This document shows, piece after piece, positions 35,350-45,555 of a DNA stretch of 64,000 bases. Under the pieces are notes generated by a model. The model was not told the DNA's origin and searched no databases. It worked only from the letters and a program-made list of their open reading frames with translations. Each line of letters opens with the position of its first letter. Position 1 is the stretch's first letter. The stretch covers positions 1 to 64,000 of the forward strand of contig NZ_WOVL01000009.1 in assembly GCF_009737085.1 (NCBI RefSeq), read 5' to 3'. The translations under genes were made by a program, and so were the position numbers. Source of the stretch: Paenibacillus sp. NEAU-GSW1 (GTDB lineage: Bacteria; Bacillota; Bacilli; Paenibacillales; Paenibacillaceae).

Positions 35350-36651
35350 CTACACCCAAGCATCATTCGCATAACCGCGCGCTTCCCAGTACCCGACATG
35401 CTCGCCTTCGATCAATTCAATCCGGCTCAGCCATTTAACGGATTTGTACGCATACATCTTCGGCACGATCAAGCGCACCGGACCGCCGAGCTCGTTCGGG
35501 ATCGGTTTGCCGTCATGCAGGACCGCGACTATGACATCGTCCATATCGGCTTGCTCCAGTGTCAGCGTGTCGGTATAGACTTGGTCGCCCGAATAGAACT
35601 TCACCGTCTGCGCACCAGCCTGTACGCCAGCCTCCTTCAGCAGCTGCTTCAGCGGAATGCCTTCCCACGTATTGCTGTACACGGACCACCCCGTCACGCA
35701 GTGAAAATCGCTCACCTGCACGGTCCGATTTAATGCCACGAATTGCTCCCAATTCCACTTCATCGGCTTGTCGACCAGTCCGTCAATCGTGAAAGACCAA
35801 TTGCTGTTGTCAAACGCCGGAATCGGCGTGACGGTGTAGATGCGGAAGTTGCCTTTCGCCCCTCCGCCAGTCGGCGGCAATGACGCAGGCAGCGGCTCCG
35901 GCGCTGGCAGAAGCCGGTTGCCGTCTCTGCTGACGATTTCGTCGATACTCTTGCCGCCCCCAAGGCTGGAGCCTAGAACGCCGCCCATCCACTGCAAAAA
36001 AGATGGCCCGACAATGACCGCCAGCCCCGCGCCGATCGACCACTTGATGACGGTTCTGCGCCCATAAACCGCCTGCGGCCCAGCCGCAGGATGCATTCCT
36101 GTATTCTCTACAGCGCCCTCGCCAGCTAAACCGCCAAAGTCCTGTCGCTCGCCCGCAGCCCGTCGCCCATCCTCGCCGCGAATCGTCCGCTTCGCAGGCT
36201 CTTTCAGCCACTTCGCCCGAGTGATGGAGTGATAGATGATGTAAGGCAGTCCAATCCATGTGAGCAAATCATGCGCAACAAGCGCCGTGTTCGACCATGC
36301 CGGACCGACGGCTCGATGCTGCCATAGCAGCATGCCGGACAAAAACCAGCCAACCAGCAGCCCCAGCACAACAAGCACGTTAAACCGCTGCCACGGCTTC
36401 TCTCGCAGCTGCTTCCAGTGCTTCCCTGCGAGCAGCAAGTAATATAGCACAGGCGCAATAGAAGCGATGCCAACGACGATATGCAGCCCTTTGAGCCATA
36501 CGCGTCCTTCGCCAAGCACCCCGCGCCAAAAACCGCCCAGCAGCACGAGGCCGCTGACGGCAAGGATGACGACGATCCAGCCGTTCCACGCATGCAGTGT
36601 GATAAGCTTCTTGCCATAGCCTTTACGCAGCCTTGCCAGCCATCCCGACAT
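35350..36651 (-). CDS. membrane-anchored molybdopterin oxidoreductase (MsrP/sulfite-oxidase fold)
   Basis: 433 residues. Four N-terminal membrane helices (about 22-42, 53-75, 90-110, 122-145) with His residues resemble a cytochrome b561-type diheme unit. A linker follows, then YGRRTVIKWSIGAGLAVIVG (about 197-216), a twin-arginine-like segment and fifth helix, and then the molybdopterin domain (about 270-430) with DFHCVTGWS supplying the Mo-ligating Cys. Separate MsrP-MsrQ-like proteins seem fused here. It should sit outside the membrane and draw electrons through the b-type part. Substrate unknown. Confidence 0.85.
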   Translation of the reverse strand: MSGWLARLRKGYGKKLITLHAWNGWIVVILAVSGLVLLGGFWRGVLGEGRVWLKGLHIVVGIASIAPVLYYLLLAGKHWKQLREKPWQRFNVLVVLGLLVGWFLSGMLLWQHRAVGPAWSNTALVAHDLLTWIGLPYIIYHSITRAKWLKEPAKRTIRGEDGRRAAGERQDFGGLAGEGAVENTGMHPAAGPQAVYGRRTVIKWSIGAGLAVIVGPSFLQWMGGVLGSSLGGGKSIDEIVSRDGNRLLPAPEPLPASLPPTGGGAKGNFRIYTVTPIPAFDNSNWSFTIDGLVDKPMKWNWEQFVALNRTVQVSDFHCVTGWSVYSNTWEGIPLKQLLKEAGVQAGAQTVKFYSGDQVYTDTLTLEQADMDDVIVAVLHDGKPIPNELGGPVRLIVPKMYAYKSVKWLSRIELIEGEHVGYWEARGYANDAWV

Positions 36652-36727
36652 TCGCCGCTCGCCTCTTTTCTTTCCAAGTCATTCATCTATTATCAGTATA
36701 CCAAATTGTGCCTGCATATATGGCGAA

Positions 36728-36748
36728 AACCCCGCCGCCGGCGAGGTT
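36728..36748 (-). terminator. terminator of the aminopeptidase gene
   Basis: AACC.CGCC and GGCG.GGTT form the stem; minus-strand tail TTTTCG. Confidence 0.6.
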
Positions 36749-36785
36749 CTCTTCTCGAATCGAATGCTTCTCTCCAGGCAGCCGT

Positions 36786-37532
36786 TTAACGGGTCAGCAC
36801 AACCGGCCCCAATTCCGTAATAGCCACTGTATGTTCAAATTGCGCCGACATGGTGCCGTCGATCGTTCTGGCCGTCCAGCCGTCCGTGCCGATGTATACG
36901 TTTGCGTTGCCGATCGTCAGGATCGGTTCAATTGTAATAACCATGCCTTCTCTTAATCGCTCCCCGTGACCGGCGCGGCCCTTGGAATCGACCTGCGGCG
37001 GCTCATGCAGCAGCCTTCCGATGCCATGTCCGGTAAAGCTCGTAATAACGCGCAACCCGGCCTGCTCCGCGCACTGCTGAATCGCATGGCCGATGTCGCC
37101 CAGCCTGTTGCCCGGCTTCGCTTCGGCTATGCCGCGGTTTAATGCGAGCTTGGTCATTTTCAACAATCGGCCGGTCTCCCTGGAAGGGGTGCCGATTGCA
37201 TAGGTCCATGCCGAATCGGCCTTCCAGCCGTCCACATCCGCGACCATATCGATAGTGACGATATCGCCCTGCGAAAGCGGTACCATGTCCGGAAAGCCGT
37301 GGCACACGACCTCGTTGACCGAGGCGCATATCGAATAGGGATACCCTTTGTATCCCTTTTGGGCAGGGTACGCTCCCCGCTCCAGCATGAAACGTTCGGC
37401 AAAACGGTCAATCTCGAGTGTTGTCACTCCGGGAGCGATTCGCTTGGCAATCGCTTTGTGGCAGGCAGCTACAATTTGCCCTGCTTTTCGAATAGACCGA
37501 ATCTCGTCCTTGGACTTTAATTCCATCGCCAT
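36786..37532 (-). CDS. map: type I methionine aminopeptidase
   Basis: 248 residues from the ATG at 37532, 9 bases after GGGGGG; an earlier ATG at 37556 is less likely. Removes initiator Met. Metal ligands lie in DIVTIDMVADVDGWKAD, TGHGIG, TIEPIL and QFEHTV, in family order. Housekeeping map is usually with secY/adk and infA; this copy stands alone, so it is probably the second, YflG-like paralogue. Confidence 0.9.
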   Translation of the reverse strand: MAMELKSKDEIRSIRKAGQIVAACHKAIAKRIAPGVTTLEIDRFAERFMLERGAYPAQKGYKGYPYSICASVNEVVCHGFPDMVPLSQGDIVTIDMVADVDGWKADSAWTYAIGTPSRETGRLLKMTKLALNRGIAEAKPGNRLGDIGHAIQQCAEQAGLRVITSFTGHGIGRLLHEPPQVDSKGRAGHGERLREGMVITIEPILTIGNANVYIGTDGWTARTIDGTMSAQFEHTVAITELGPVVLTR

Positions 37533-37707
37533 GTCAGGCATCCCCCCTATGAACACCCTATTCGAAGAACAGACCGAACATAACGTGTTACAGCGTCCAA
37601 TTTATGAAAATTATGCGACAACATCCGCTACAATCGCTTACGGCTGGCGCCCCCTTGGCGTCAAAGCTCGTATTGCGTTGAAATGAATCGCCCTGAAAAA
37701 ACAAAAA
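37533..37707. other. no gene recognised
   Basis: Upstream region of map, containing ribosome binding site GGGGGG and AT-rich sequence. Confidence 0.4.
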
Positions 37708-37740
37708 GGCTTTGCATCTGTCATCGACAGACACAAAGCC
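37708..37740 (-). terminator. terminator of the 62-residue protein gene
   Basis: GGCTTTG and CAAAGCC with inner TCTGTC/GACAGA form the stem; minus tail TTTTTGTTTTTT. Confidence 0.85.
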
Positions 37741-37755
37741 ATTATTTTCTGCACA

Positions 37756-37944
37756 TTATCCGACCGATGAGTTATGCTTCCCCATCTCGTCCTCGACCAA
37801 CATCGTTAACTCATCTTCATATCCGCCCGTAATTCGGTATTTCCGAATGTAGTCCCGTACAAATTTGCGCGGGTCCTTAGGCTGAAAAATTCTCGTGAGT
37901 TCCTTCAGGCTTTCCTTGACTTCATTCTGGCTATGCTTTGCCAT
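37756..37944 (-). CDS. small basic/acidic protein
   Basis: 62 residues, MAKHSQNEVKESLKEL followed by FQPKDPRKFVRDYIRKYRIT. Helical, no Cys or membrane segment. A good ribosome binding site (GGAGGAG) and its own terminator support it as a real gene. No family recognised. Confidence 0.65.
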   Translation of the reverse strand: MAKHSQNEVKESLKELTRIFQPKDPRKFVRDYIRKYRITGGYEDELTMLVEDEMGKHNSSVG

Positions 37945-38154
37945 GAAATCTCCTCCCCTATACGTTGGATGGTCGTCCTAAACAACAAAATCCGAGAACG
38001 GATGCGGCGCTAACAACGCAAAACCCCCGATCGGTGCAGGCAACTCCATGGTGAATGAGTCACAATGTTTGCATTTTTCTTACTATTATAACATTATCGG
38101 GACGATTGTAAAAGTATTCAATTGACATTCATGCCCATATTAGTTCTATGGTCC

Positions 38155-38355
38155 CTATCTTCCTTGCCGCTCGTCGGAAGACCGATCTTCCTCCGGCGCT
38201 GTATGTCTAGACAACGGAGGCGGAATATCGATTGAAGAATGGGAGGAAGAAAGGCTTTTCTCCTTATTAAACATTCGCAAATAGGCAGTGACTCCAATAA
38301 CAGCGACTATAATTCCAAATGCCAGCATCAGCATCGTAACCCAGCCGTCAACCAT
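38155..38355 (-). CDS. small single-pass membrane protein
   Basis: 66 residues with one hydrophobic helix (about 6-27) and a hydrophilic, Pro/Ser/charged tail. AAGGAGG precedes the ATG. Function unknown. The flanking 37945-38154 and 38356-38528 stretches show no gene. Confidence 0.6.
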   Translation of the reverse strand: MVDGWVTMLMLAFGIIVAVIGVTAYLRMFNKEKSLSSSHSSIDIPPPLSRHTAPEEDRSSDERQGR

Positions 38356-38528
38356 ATTTCCGCCTCCTTTCCACTAGATATCAAGGTCAAAGTCACACTA
38401 TATTTATCGGCAAATTCAAATCGCTTTTTCACACATTTATTAAAACGTCACATTTCCATATATAGGACAAATTATATCGAATTGGATGGTCGACAGCAAG
38501 CCGCCGCGACCGCCTCGCCGGCAAAATA

Positions 38529-38975
38529 TTATCCCGTCCGGGTCACAATCCGGTAAGCTCCGCTCCCCCAGGCGATAAGCCGGCCTTCCTCGTTCGTCAC
38601 GCTGGCCTGCAGCGTAATCGTCCGTCCGATCCGATGCATGATGGAGCCTTCGCAATAAAGCGTCCCTTTCTTAGTATTTTCCAAAAAGTGCGTATTCATG
38701 TTAGCTGTCACCGTTTTTTGATCGCGATAGGCCAGCATGACGGCAAGCCCCATCGCATTGTCGATTAACGACATCAGCACGCCGCCATGAACGATGCCGA
38801 GCAGGTTCAAATGACGCTGTTCCGCTTTCAAGCTAATGACCGCTTTTTGCCCATCCGCTCGAACGACTTCGCAGCCCAGATCGCCCCAGAACGTTTGCTG
38901 CGCCTGCTCCCCGAGACCGGCTATAAAGCTGGACGCATCATCCCATTGACGATCGCCTTCAAAAGACACGCGCAA
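38529..38975 (-). CDS. PaaI/YbgC-type hotdog thioesterase
   Basis: 148 residues with one hotdog domain: LLGIVHGGVLMSLIDNAMGLA (about 57-77) is the PaaI motif, in which the Asn/Asp and Gly sequence binds the acyl-CoA. It would hydrolyse acyl-CoA. Start TTG, 7 bases after AAAGG. Last gene of the fad cluster, 35 bases after fadD. Confidence 0.8.
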   Translation of the reverse strand: MRVSFEGDRQWDDASSFIAGLGEQAQQTFWGDLGCEVVRADGQKAVISLKAEQRHLNLLGIVHGGVLMSLIDNAMGLAVMLAYRDQKTVTANMNTHFLENTKKGTLYCEGSIMHRIGRTITLQASVTNEEGRLIAWGSGAYRIVTRTG

Positions 38976-39010
38976 TCACAACCTTTCCTTGCCTATCGAG
39001 CCGGACTCAA

Positions 39011-40942
39011 TCAGTTCTTGCCATCCTCGGCTTCCTCTGCCGCGATCTCTTCCAGCAGCTTGCGGCGCAGCACCTTTCCGATCATCGTTTTCGGCAAGCT
39101 GTCCCTGAATTCGTACAAGCGAGGCACTTTAAAAGCGGCCAGCCGTTCTCTGCACCAGGCGTCGAGTTCTTCTTCGGTAACGTCCAAGCCTTCTTTTCGC
39201 ACGATAAAAGCTTTCACCGTCTCGCCCCTGTAAGGGTCCTTGACGCCAACGGCGGCGGCCTCCATGACAGCCGGATGCTCGAACAGCGCCTCCTCCACCT
39301 CGCGAGGGTAAATGTTGAAGCCGCCGGCAATGATGACATCCTTCATCCGATCGACGATTGTAAAATAGCCCTCCTCATCCATCGAGGCGAGATCGCCCGT
39401 ATGCAGCCAGCCGTTCCTGAGCGTATGCGCCGATTCCTCAAGGTGATTCCAATAGCCCGGCATCACCTGCGGTCCTCTCAGCACAAGCTCTCCAACCTCC
39501 CCCGCTGGCAGAAAATGTCCCTCAGCGTCGACGATCGCTGCTTCCGTATCCGGGAGCGGCAAGCCGATCGTGCCGATTTTGCGCTTATCCCAGATCGGAT
39601 TGGCATGCGTGACCGGCGACGCCTCTGTCAGCCCAAAGCCTTCGATCAAGCGGCCTCTGGTCAACGCCTCGAATTGATCCTGTACCTCGAGCGGCAGCGC
39701 CGCCGATCCGCTGATGCACATTTCAATAGAGGAAAGATCCTTTTGGCTCGCATTTTTATGATTGATCAGTGCGATGTACATCGTAGGCGCTCCCGGAAAA
39801 ATCGTCGGCTTCAGCTTCGCGATCGTCTCCAGCACCGTCGCTGTCTCAAATCTTGGCAGCAGGATGAGCGTACCCGCTATTAGAACGGACATATTCATTA
39901 ATACCGTTAATCCAAACACGTGGAATAGAGGCAAAGCCGCCAGAAACCGTTCTTTGCCGTCTTCGATTTTATAGCACCATGCCGATGTCTGCATGCAGTT
40001 GGCGACTAAATTGCGATGGGTCAGCATCACCCCTTTCGGCGTTCCGGTCGTACCGCCCGTATATTGCAGCAGCGCAAGATCGTCAGCTTCCGTCGCTGAA
40101 ACGACAGGCAGGCTGGAGCTTCCCGCCAGCAGGCGGCGGTAAGCGATCACGCCGTGACGGCCGTACGGAATGTCCGCGCGGAACCCTTCCCGGCGTTGTT
40201 TGATCGGGTAAAGCAAGTTTTTCGGAAACGGCAGGCCGTCTTTAATAGAGGTGACAATGACGTGGCGCAAATCCGGCAGCGGCCCCGTCTCCGGATGCTC
40301 GCCGCGAACGCGAGCCAGCCTGTTGTAGAGCAAGTCGACCGTAATGATCGCGACGGCGCCGCTGTCGGACAGCTGATGCTTCAGCTCCCGTTCCACGTAC
40401 AGCGGGTTGGTCTGGACGACGACAGCTCCGATAAGCAGGACGGCGAAGTACGAAGCAACCGCCTGCGGACAGTTCGGCAGCATGATCGCGACCCTGTCGC
40501 CCTTGGCGATGCCGAGGGATATGAGCCCGTTCGCAATGCGGCACGATTCTTGGTAAAGCGCCCGGTAGCTTAACGATTTGCCGAGAAAATATACCGCCTC
40601 ATGGTTCGGGTATTTGTCGGCGGCTCGAATTAGGAAATGAGCGATGTTATGGCTCGGGTATTCGAGCGACGACGGAACCTGTTCTGGGTAGCTGCCGAGC
40701 CACGGCCTTGGAACGGCGTAATCGCGGTCGGAAATATGCGGCCTCGGCGGCGGCACCGACGCTTCGGGTTCGGGTTCCTGCGGTTCCTGCGGTTCCGATA
40801 TAGACGAATCGATTGCTTCTAATGGCTGCGCGGACTCGGTATTTTCCTGTTGTAGCGGTATGGCCTGTTCATCGGGTGCGGATGCGGTCGGCTCCTGCCG
40901 ATCCTCGGGTACAAGCGGACGTTCCTTATTGAACGGATCCAT
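39011..40942 (-). CDS. fadD: long-chain fatty acid-CoA ligase
   Basis: 643-residue ANL-superfamily ligase. The P-loop-like motif LLQYTGGTTGTPKGVMLTHR lies near 295-314, then EGFGLTEASPVTHANP, HTGDLASMDEEGYFTIVDRMKD and the terminal KV(L)RR lysine region. The first about 75 residues form a Pro/Glu-rich disordered extension before RPWLGSYP, where relatives such as LcfA begin. It activates fatty acids to acyl-CoA at the membrane. Spaced 15 bases from fadE. Confidence 0.9.
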   Translation of the reverse strand: MDPFNKERPLVPEDRQEPTASAPDEQAIPLQQENTESAQPLEAIDSSISEPQEPQEPEPEASVPPPRPHISDRDYAVPRPWLGSYPEQVPSSLEYPSHNIAHFLIRAADKYPNHEAVYFLGKSLSYRALYQESCRIANGLISLGIAKGDRVAIMLPNCPQAVASYFAVLLIGAVVVQTNPLYVERELKHQLSDSGAVAIITVDLLYNRLARVRGEHPETGPLPDLRHVIVTSIKDGLPFPKNLLYPIKQRREGFRADIPYGRHGVIAYRRLLAGSSSLPVVSATEADDLALLQYTGGTTGTPKGVMLTHRNLVANCMQTSAWCYKIEDGKERFLAALPLFHVFGLTVLMNMSVLIAGTLILLPRFETATVLETIAKLKPTIFPGAPTMYIALINHKNASQKDLSSIEMCISGSAALPLEVQDQFEALTRGRLIEGFGLTEASPVTHANPIWDKRKIGTIGLPLPDTEAAIVDAEGHFLPAGEVGELVLRGPQVMPGYWNHLEESAHTLRNGWLHTGDLASMDEEGYFTIVDRMKDVIIAGGFNIYPREVEEALFEHPAVMEAAAVGVKDPYRGETVKAFIVRKEGLDVTEEELDAWCRERLAAFKVPRLYEFRDSLPKTMIGKVLRRKLLEEIAAEEAEDGKN

Positions 40943-40957
40943 AAAGCGTTCCCCCTC

Positions 40958-42730
40958 CTACACAATGTATTGCTCCCCGCGAATGACGCGCGCTGCGATG
41001 CTCCGCTTTTTCGCCACCGTATCGGCAATTGGCGCCCGCATCAGTTTTTTCAGCACAGAAAGCTGCATTTGCAGGCCGTCGCCCCGCTCCAGCGCAGCGA
41101 GCGCGCCCTTGGCGATCGACTCAATCCGATCTAGCGCTTCCTGCACGAACACTTCCGTCATTTCAATCGCGTTGTCGGCGGAGCCGATTGCCGTAAGCTT
41201 TTGCGATCGCAGAAGCGCACTCTCTGCGGCAAAAATTTGAATCATAATGTCCGCAAGCGCGCAAAGCGTCTCTTGCTCCTGCTCGATTCGCGTTCCGAGC
41301 TTTTGCACGGCCAGTCCGCCAACGGCGAGGAACGCTTTTTTCGCTTGCGAGATGCGGTAGGCTTCCTTCGCAAGCGGCTCGTCGAACGACGGCACCGGCA
41401 TCGGCTGAAGGAGCTCGGCTTGGAGCGCCTGCGCTTTTTGGAGCAGCGGGAGCTCGCCTTTTAAAGCTTTTTTGAGCAGCGTGCCTGGAATGAGCATCCG
41501 GTTAATTTCATTCGTCCCTTCAAAAATCCGGTTAATCCGCGAATCGCGGTATATCCGCTCTACCTTGTATTCACGGATGTAGCCGTAGCCGCCGTGAATT
41601 TGCACCCCCTCATCCGCAACGTAATCGAGCGTTTCCGAGGCGAACACCTTGACCATCGAGCATTCGATCGCGTACTCGCTGATCGCCTTCGCGGCAAGCG
41701 CGCCAGCGTCCGGGGCATCCGCTTCCGCATCGGTCGTACGAAGCATGCCGTCGATCCAGCCCGCTGTCCGGTACACCATGCTCTCCAGCACGAAGGTGCG
41801 GATGTTCATATCGGCGAGCTTCGCTCCAATGAGCGGGTATGAGGAAATGGCGCGGCCGAACTGCTTGCGCGTATTGGCATATTTAGCAGCAAGGCCGATC
41901 GTCTCTTTGGCGCCGCCGACGCAGCCTGCGCCGAGCTTGAACCGTCCGATGTTGAGAATGTTGAAGGCGATCTGATGGCCTTTGCCGACTTGCCCAAGCA
42001 CATTCTCGACCGGAACGGCGACGTCCTCGAAATAAAGCGGGCAGGTCGACGAGCCTTTGATCCCCATTTTGTGCTCCTCGGGACCAATGCTGAAGCCAGG
42101 CATCGAGCGTTCCACGATAAACGCGGAGAAAGCTTCCCCGTCCACCTTCGCATACACGATAAAAACATCCGCAAAACCGGCGTTCGTAATATACAGCTTC
42201 GAACCGTTCAGCACATAATGCTTGCCGTCCTCAGACAGTTTTGCCGTCGTTTTGGCGCCTAGCGCATCGGAGCCGGAGGCCGGTTCCGTAAGGCAGTAGG
42301 CGGCGATCAGTTCGCCGGTCGCCAGCTTCGGCAAGTAGCGCCGCTTCTGCTCCGGCGTGCCGAAAAAGACGATCGGCAGCGTACCGATGCCGGTATGCGC
42401 GCCGACCGACAGGGCGAACGAGGATGCCCGCGCCAGCGTTTCGGAGAGCAGCGTCGTGCTCACCTTGTCGAGGCCAAGGCCGCCGTAGGCCTCCGGCACA
42501 TCGGCGCCGAGCAGGCCGAGCTCGCCCGCCTGACGCATTAGTTTGACGGTCAAGTCATAGTCCAGACCTTCGATTTTCTCGTCATTCGGAGCAATTTCTC
42601 CTTCGACAAACTCCTCCGCCACGCGCGCCATCATTCGTTGCTCCTCCGTGAAATCCTCCGGAGTCACCGTTGCCGACGGCAGTGCGTCCTCCACGACAAA
42701 CCGGCCGCCAAATCGAATTTTATCCGTCAT
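40958..42730 (-). CDS. fadE: acyl-CoA dehydrogenase
   Basis: 590 residues. FAD-binding acyl-CoA dehydrogenase core: AYCLTEPASGSDALGAKTTA near 140 and the catalytic base region HGGYGYIREYKVERIYRD near 375-395, with a C-terminal extension as in B. subtilis FadE. It performs the first oxidation of beta-oxidation, passing electrons to EtfAB. Upstream lies a 1.5-kb repeat region. Confidence 0.9.
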   Translation of the reverse strand: MTDKIRFGGRFVVEDALPSATVTPEDFTEEQRMMARVAEEFVEGEIAPNDEKIEGLDYDLTVKLMRQAGELGLLGADVPEAYGGLGLDKVSTTLLSETLARASSFALSVGAHTGIGTLPIVFFGTPEQKRRYLPKLATGELIAAYCLTEPASGSDALGAKTTAKLSEDGKHYVLNGSKLYITNAGFADVFIVYAKVDGEAFSAFIVERSMPGFSIGPEEHKMGIKGSSTCPLYFEDVAVPVENVLGQVGKGHQIAFNILNIGRFKLGAGCVGGAKETIGLAAKYANTRKQFGRAISSYPLIGAKLADMNIRTFVLESMVYRTAGWIDGMLRTTDAEADAPDAGALAAKAISEYAIECSMVKVFASETLDYVADEGVQIHGGYGYIREYKVERIYRDSRINRIFEGTNEINRMLIPGTLLKKALKGELPLLQKAQALQAELLQPMPVPSFDEPLAKEAYRISQAKKAFLAVGGLAVQKLGTRIEQEQETLCALADIMIQIFAAESALLRSQKLTAIGSADNAIEMTEVFVQEALDRIESIAKGALAALERGDGLQMQLSVLKKLMRAPIADTVAKKRSIAARVIRGEQYIV

Positions 42731-42969
42731 GCCGCTTGTCTCCCTTCCCGTTCGCCAACATCTCGCTAAAGCTCATAGCCCAGCTCCTCCGTCAGCGTTA
42801 CTTGATATGCGAAATTAGTAACCCAAGCGCGAACCTGCGGCTCGATTTCCTCGCATGCTGCTTCGCGCCTCGCCGCTGCAGCCTGAGCGAACTAACCTTG
42901 CTTTCCGACAACCTGCTCCTACTCGCCTCGCCGTTGTTCGCTTAGCGAACTGACCTTGCTTCCCGGCTC
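42731..42969. other. fadE upstream region with degraded repeat
   Basis: Contains partial copies of the repeat downstream (GCCTCGCCGCTG, TTAGCGAACTGACCTTGCT). No gene. Confidence 0.5.
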
Positions 42970-44217
42970 CACGCTGCCTTCGCGCCTCGCCGCTGTACGG
43001 TTAGCTTAGCGAACCCGCCTCGCTATTTAGCGAACTGAATTTCGCTATTCGCGCCATTTAGCAGCTCGCTGCGTTCAATAGCGAACTAATTTTCGCTGTA
43101 CGGGAACGCAGTTTCTCTAATTGCGAAGTTCCCTTCGCTATGAGTGCAGCACTGCATTCCGAAGCTTCAATTAGCGATTTTAGATTCGTTATATTGCGAA
43201 TCTGCTTCGCTAATTGCCAATTCCACAAACAAATTAGTTAGTCCGCCAACCTGCCACGTTATCGCCGCGATCGACTGTTTTGCTGCTAGACTGCTACTCT
43301 GTTCAACAATCCTCGACTAACTATCCGCAAGACTGCCGCTAAACTCAAACTTGGCAATTAACCTCTACTAGCCTTGCTGCACGGCTCGACAAAGCCTTTC
43401 TCTTGGCTCCACGCTGCCTTCGCCCTCCCTCCGCCGCTGCACGGTTAGCGAACCCGCCTCGCTATTTAGCGAACTGAATTTCGCTATTCGCGCCATTCAG
43501 CAGCTCGCTGCGTTCAATAGCGAACTAATTTTCGCTGTTCGGGAACGCAGTTTCTCTAATTGCGAAGTTCCCTTCGCTATGAGTGCAGCACTGCATTCCG
43601 AGGCTTCAATTAGCGAATTTAGATTCGTTATATTGCGAATCTGCTTCGCTAATTGCCAAATCCACAAACAAGTTAGTTAGTTCGCCAACCTGCCACGTTA
43701 TCGCCGCGATCGACTGCTTTGCTGCTAGACTGCTACTCTGTTCAACAATCATCGACTAACTATCCGCAAGACTGCCGCTAAACTCAAACTTGGCAATTAA
43801 CCTCTACTAGCCTTGCTGCACGGCTCGACAAAGCCTTTCTCCTGGCTCCACGCTGCCTTCGCCCTCCCTCCGCCGCTGCACGGTTAGCGAACCCGCCTCG
43901 CTATTTAGCGAACTGAATTTCGCTATTCGCGCCATTCAGCAGCTCGCTGCGTTCAATAGCGAACTAATTTTCGCTGTTCGGGAACGCAGTTTCTCTAATT
44001 GCGAAGTTCCCTTCGCTATGAGTGCAGCACTGCATTCCGAGGCTTCAATTAGCGAATTTAGATTCGTTATATTGCGAATCTGCTTCGCTAATTGCCAATT
44101 CCACAAACAAATTAGTTAGTCCGCCAACCTGCCACGTTACCGCCGCGATCGACTGTTCTGCTGCTAGACTGCTACTCTGTTCAACAATCATCAACTAACT
44201 ATCTGCCGAACTGCCAC
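42970..44217. repeat. tandem repeat, about 2.85 units of 440 bp
   Basis: Units begin at 42970, 43410 and 43849 and are nearly identical. Each is packed with short hairpins built from GCGAA and TTCGC, such as TAGCGAA..TTTCGCTA, GCGAATCTGCTTCGC and GCGAAG..CTTCGC. It carries no ORF and separates fadA from fadE. Confidence 0.95.
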
Positions 44218-44229
44218 GCCAACTAACGC

Positions 44230-45453
44230 TTACGGCTCGTTTCCATAGACCTCGAACAAACCTGCCGCGCCCATCCCGCCGCCAACGCACATCGTCACGA
44301 TGCCCAATCCGCCGCCGCGCCGCCTTAGCTCGTGAATCAGCGATACGGACAGCTTCGCGCCGGTACAGCCGAGCGGATGCCCAAGCGCGATAGCGCCTCC
44401 GTTCACATTCACTTTGTCCGGGTCAATGCCAAGCTGTTCGATAATCGGCACGCATTGAGCCGCGAACGCCTCGTTGATTTCGAACAGATCGATCTCGCCC
44501 AGCTCGACGCCCGTTTTGGCAAGCAACTTCGGCACCGCTTCAATCGGGCCGATGCCCATGACCTCGGGAGCGACGCCTGCGACGCTGAAACCTCTAAACG
44601 CAGCGAGCGGCTGTAGCCCAAGCTGCTTGGCGCGGGCGCGGCTCATGACGATGACCGCCGCCGCCCCGTCGCTCATTTGCGACGCGTTGCCCGCCGTTAC
44701 CGTACCTTCGCGGGCGAAGGACGGCTTGAGCGGCGCCAGCGTCTCCGGCGACGTCTCCGGACGGACGCCCTCGTCCGTATCAAAAGCGATCGTGCTCTCG
44801 TACGGTCGTCCGGCTTCGTTAACGCCGGAACGCCGCGCCGCGATCGGCACGATCTCTTCCTTGAAGCGGCCGGACTGAATCGCGTCCGCCGCCTTGCGAT
44901 GGCTCGCAGCCGCAAATGCATCCTGGGCGGCGCGGCTCACGTTATAGCGGCGGGCCACCTCCTCGGCGGTGTGGCCCATGCCCATGTACACTTCCGGCAT
45001 CGTATCGGCGATGCCCGGATGCGGAGCGAGCTTGAAGCCGGACATCGGCACATGGCTCATGCTCTCTACGCCGCCGGCGGCAATGGCTTCCGCTTCGCCG
45101 AGCTTGATGCGCTCGGCCGCGTACGCGATTGCCTGCAAGCCGGAGGCGCAAAAACGGTTGACTGTGACGGCCGGAGTCGTCACCGGGAAACCGGAATACA
45201 GCGCGATAACACGCGCCATATTAAGCCCCTGCTCGCCTTCGGGCATCGCGCAGCCGATAATGACATCCTCGACTTCCTCCGCTGTCAGTCCCGGCGCCCG
45301 TTCCAGCGCGGCGATCAGCACCGCTCTCCCCATGTCCTCGGCGCGAGTGTCGGCAAGGCTGCCTTTTTTCGCTTTGCCGACCGCCGTCCGCACCGCCGAT
45401 ACGATGACCGCGTCGCGGTCATCGTCGCTAAATCGTTTATCCGCCGTCCCCAT
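44230..45453 (-). CDS. fadA: acetyl-CoA C-acyltransferase (3-ketoacyl-CoA thiolase)
   Basis: 407 residues. Catalytic Cys in [11 protein letters not shown] (about 98-108), then [27 protein letters not shown] (about 362-377) with the His, and [10 protein letters not shown] with the second Cys. Cleaves 3-ketoacyl-CoA to acetyl-CoA. Follows fadN after about 100 bases. Confidence 0.95.
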   Translation of the reverse strand: MGTADKRFSDDDRDAVIVSAVRTAVGKAKKGSLADTRAEDMGRAVLIAALERAPGLTAEEVEDVIIGCAMPEGEQGLNMARVIALYSGFPVTTPAVTVNRFCASGLQAIAYAAERIKLGEAEAIAAGGVESMSHVPMSGFKLAPHPGIADTMPEVYMGMGHTAEEVARRYNVSRAAQDAFAAASHRKAADAIQSGRFKEEIVPIAARRSGVNEAGRPYESTIAFDTDEGVRPETSPETLAPLKPSFAREGTVTAGNASQMSDGAAAVIVMSRARAKQLGLQPLAAFRGFSVAGVAPEVMGIGPIEAVPKLLAKTGVELGEIDLFEINEAFAAQCVPIIEQLGIDPDKVNVNGGAIALGHPLGCTGAKLSVSLIHELRRRGGGLGIVTMCVGGGMGAAGLFEVYGNEP

Positions 45454-45555
45454 CGGCTCACCTCCCTAATAATCGAATCTGCTGTATACAGCTGCTGACT
45501 GCAGTCTGCTAACCCGCCAGCCAGCACACCAGCACGCCAACACGCCAGCACGCCG

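Noticed and set aside
36204-36686. Cysteine-rich frame antisense to or offset from the molybdopterin oxidase gene
   Set aside because: Out-of-frame shadow of a GC-rich gene; composition mirrors codon bias.
42970-44217. CRISPR array in the fad cluster or in the hairpin arrays
   Set aside because: Spacers between repeats are the same in every unit, units are too long, and no cas gene is nearby.
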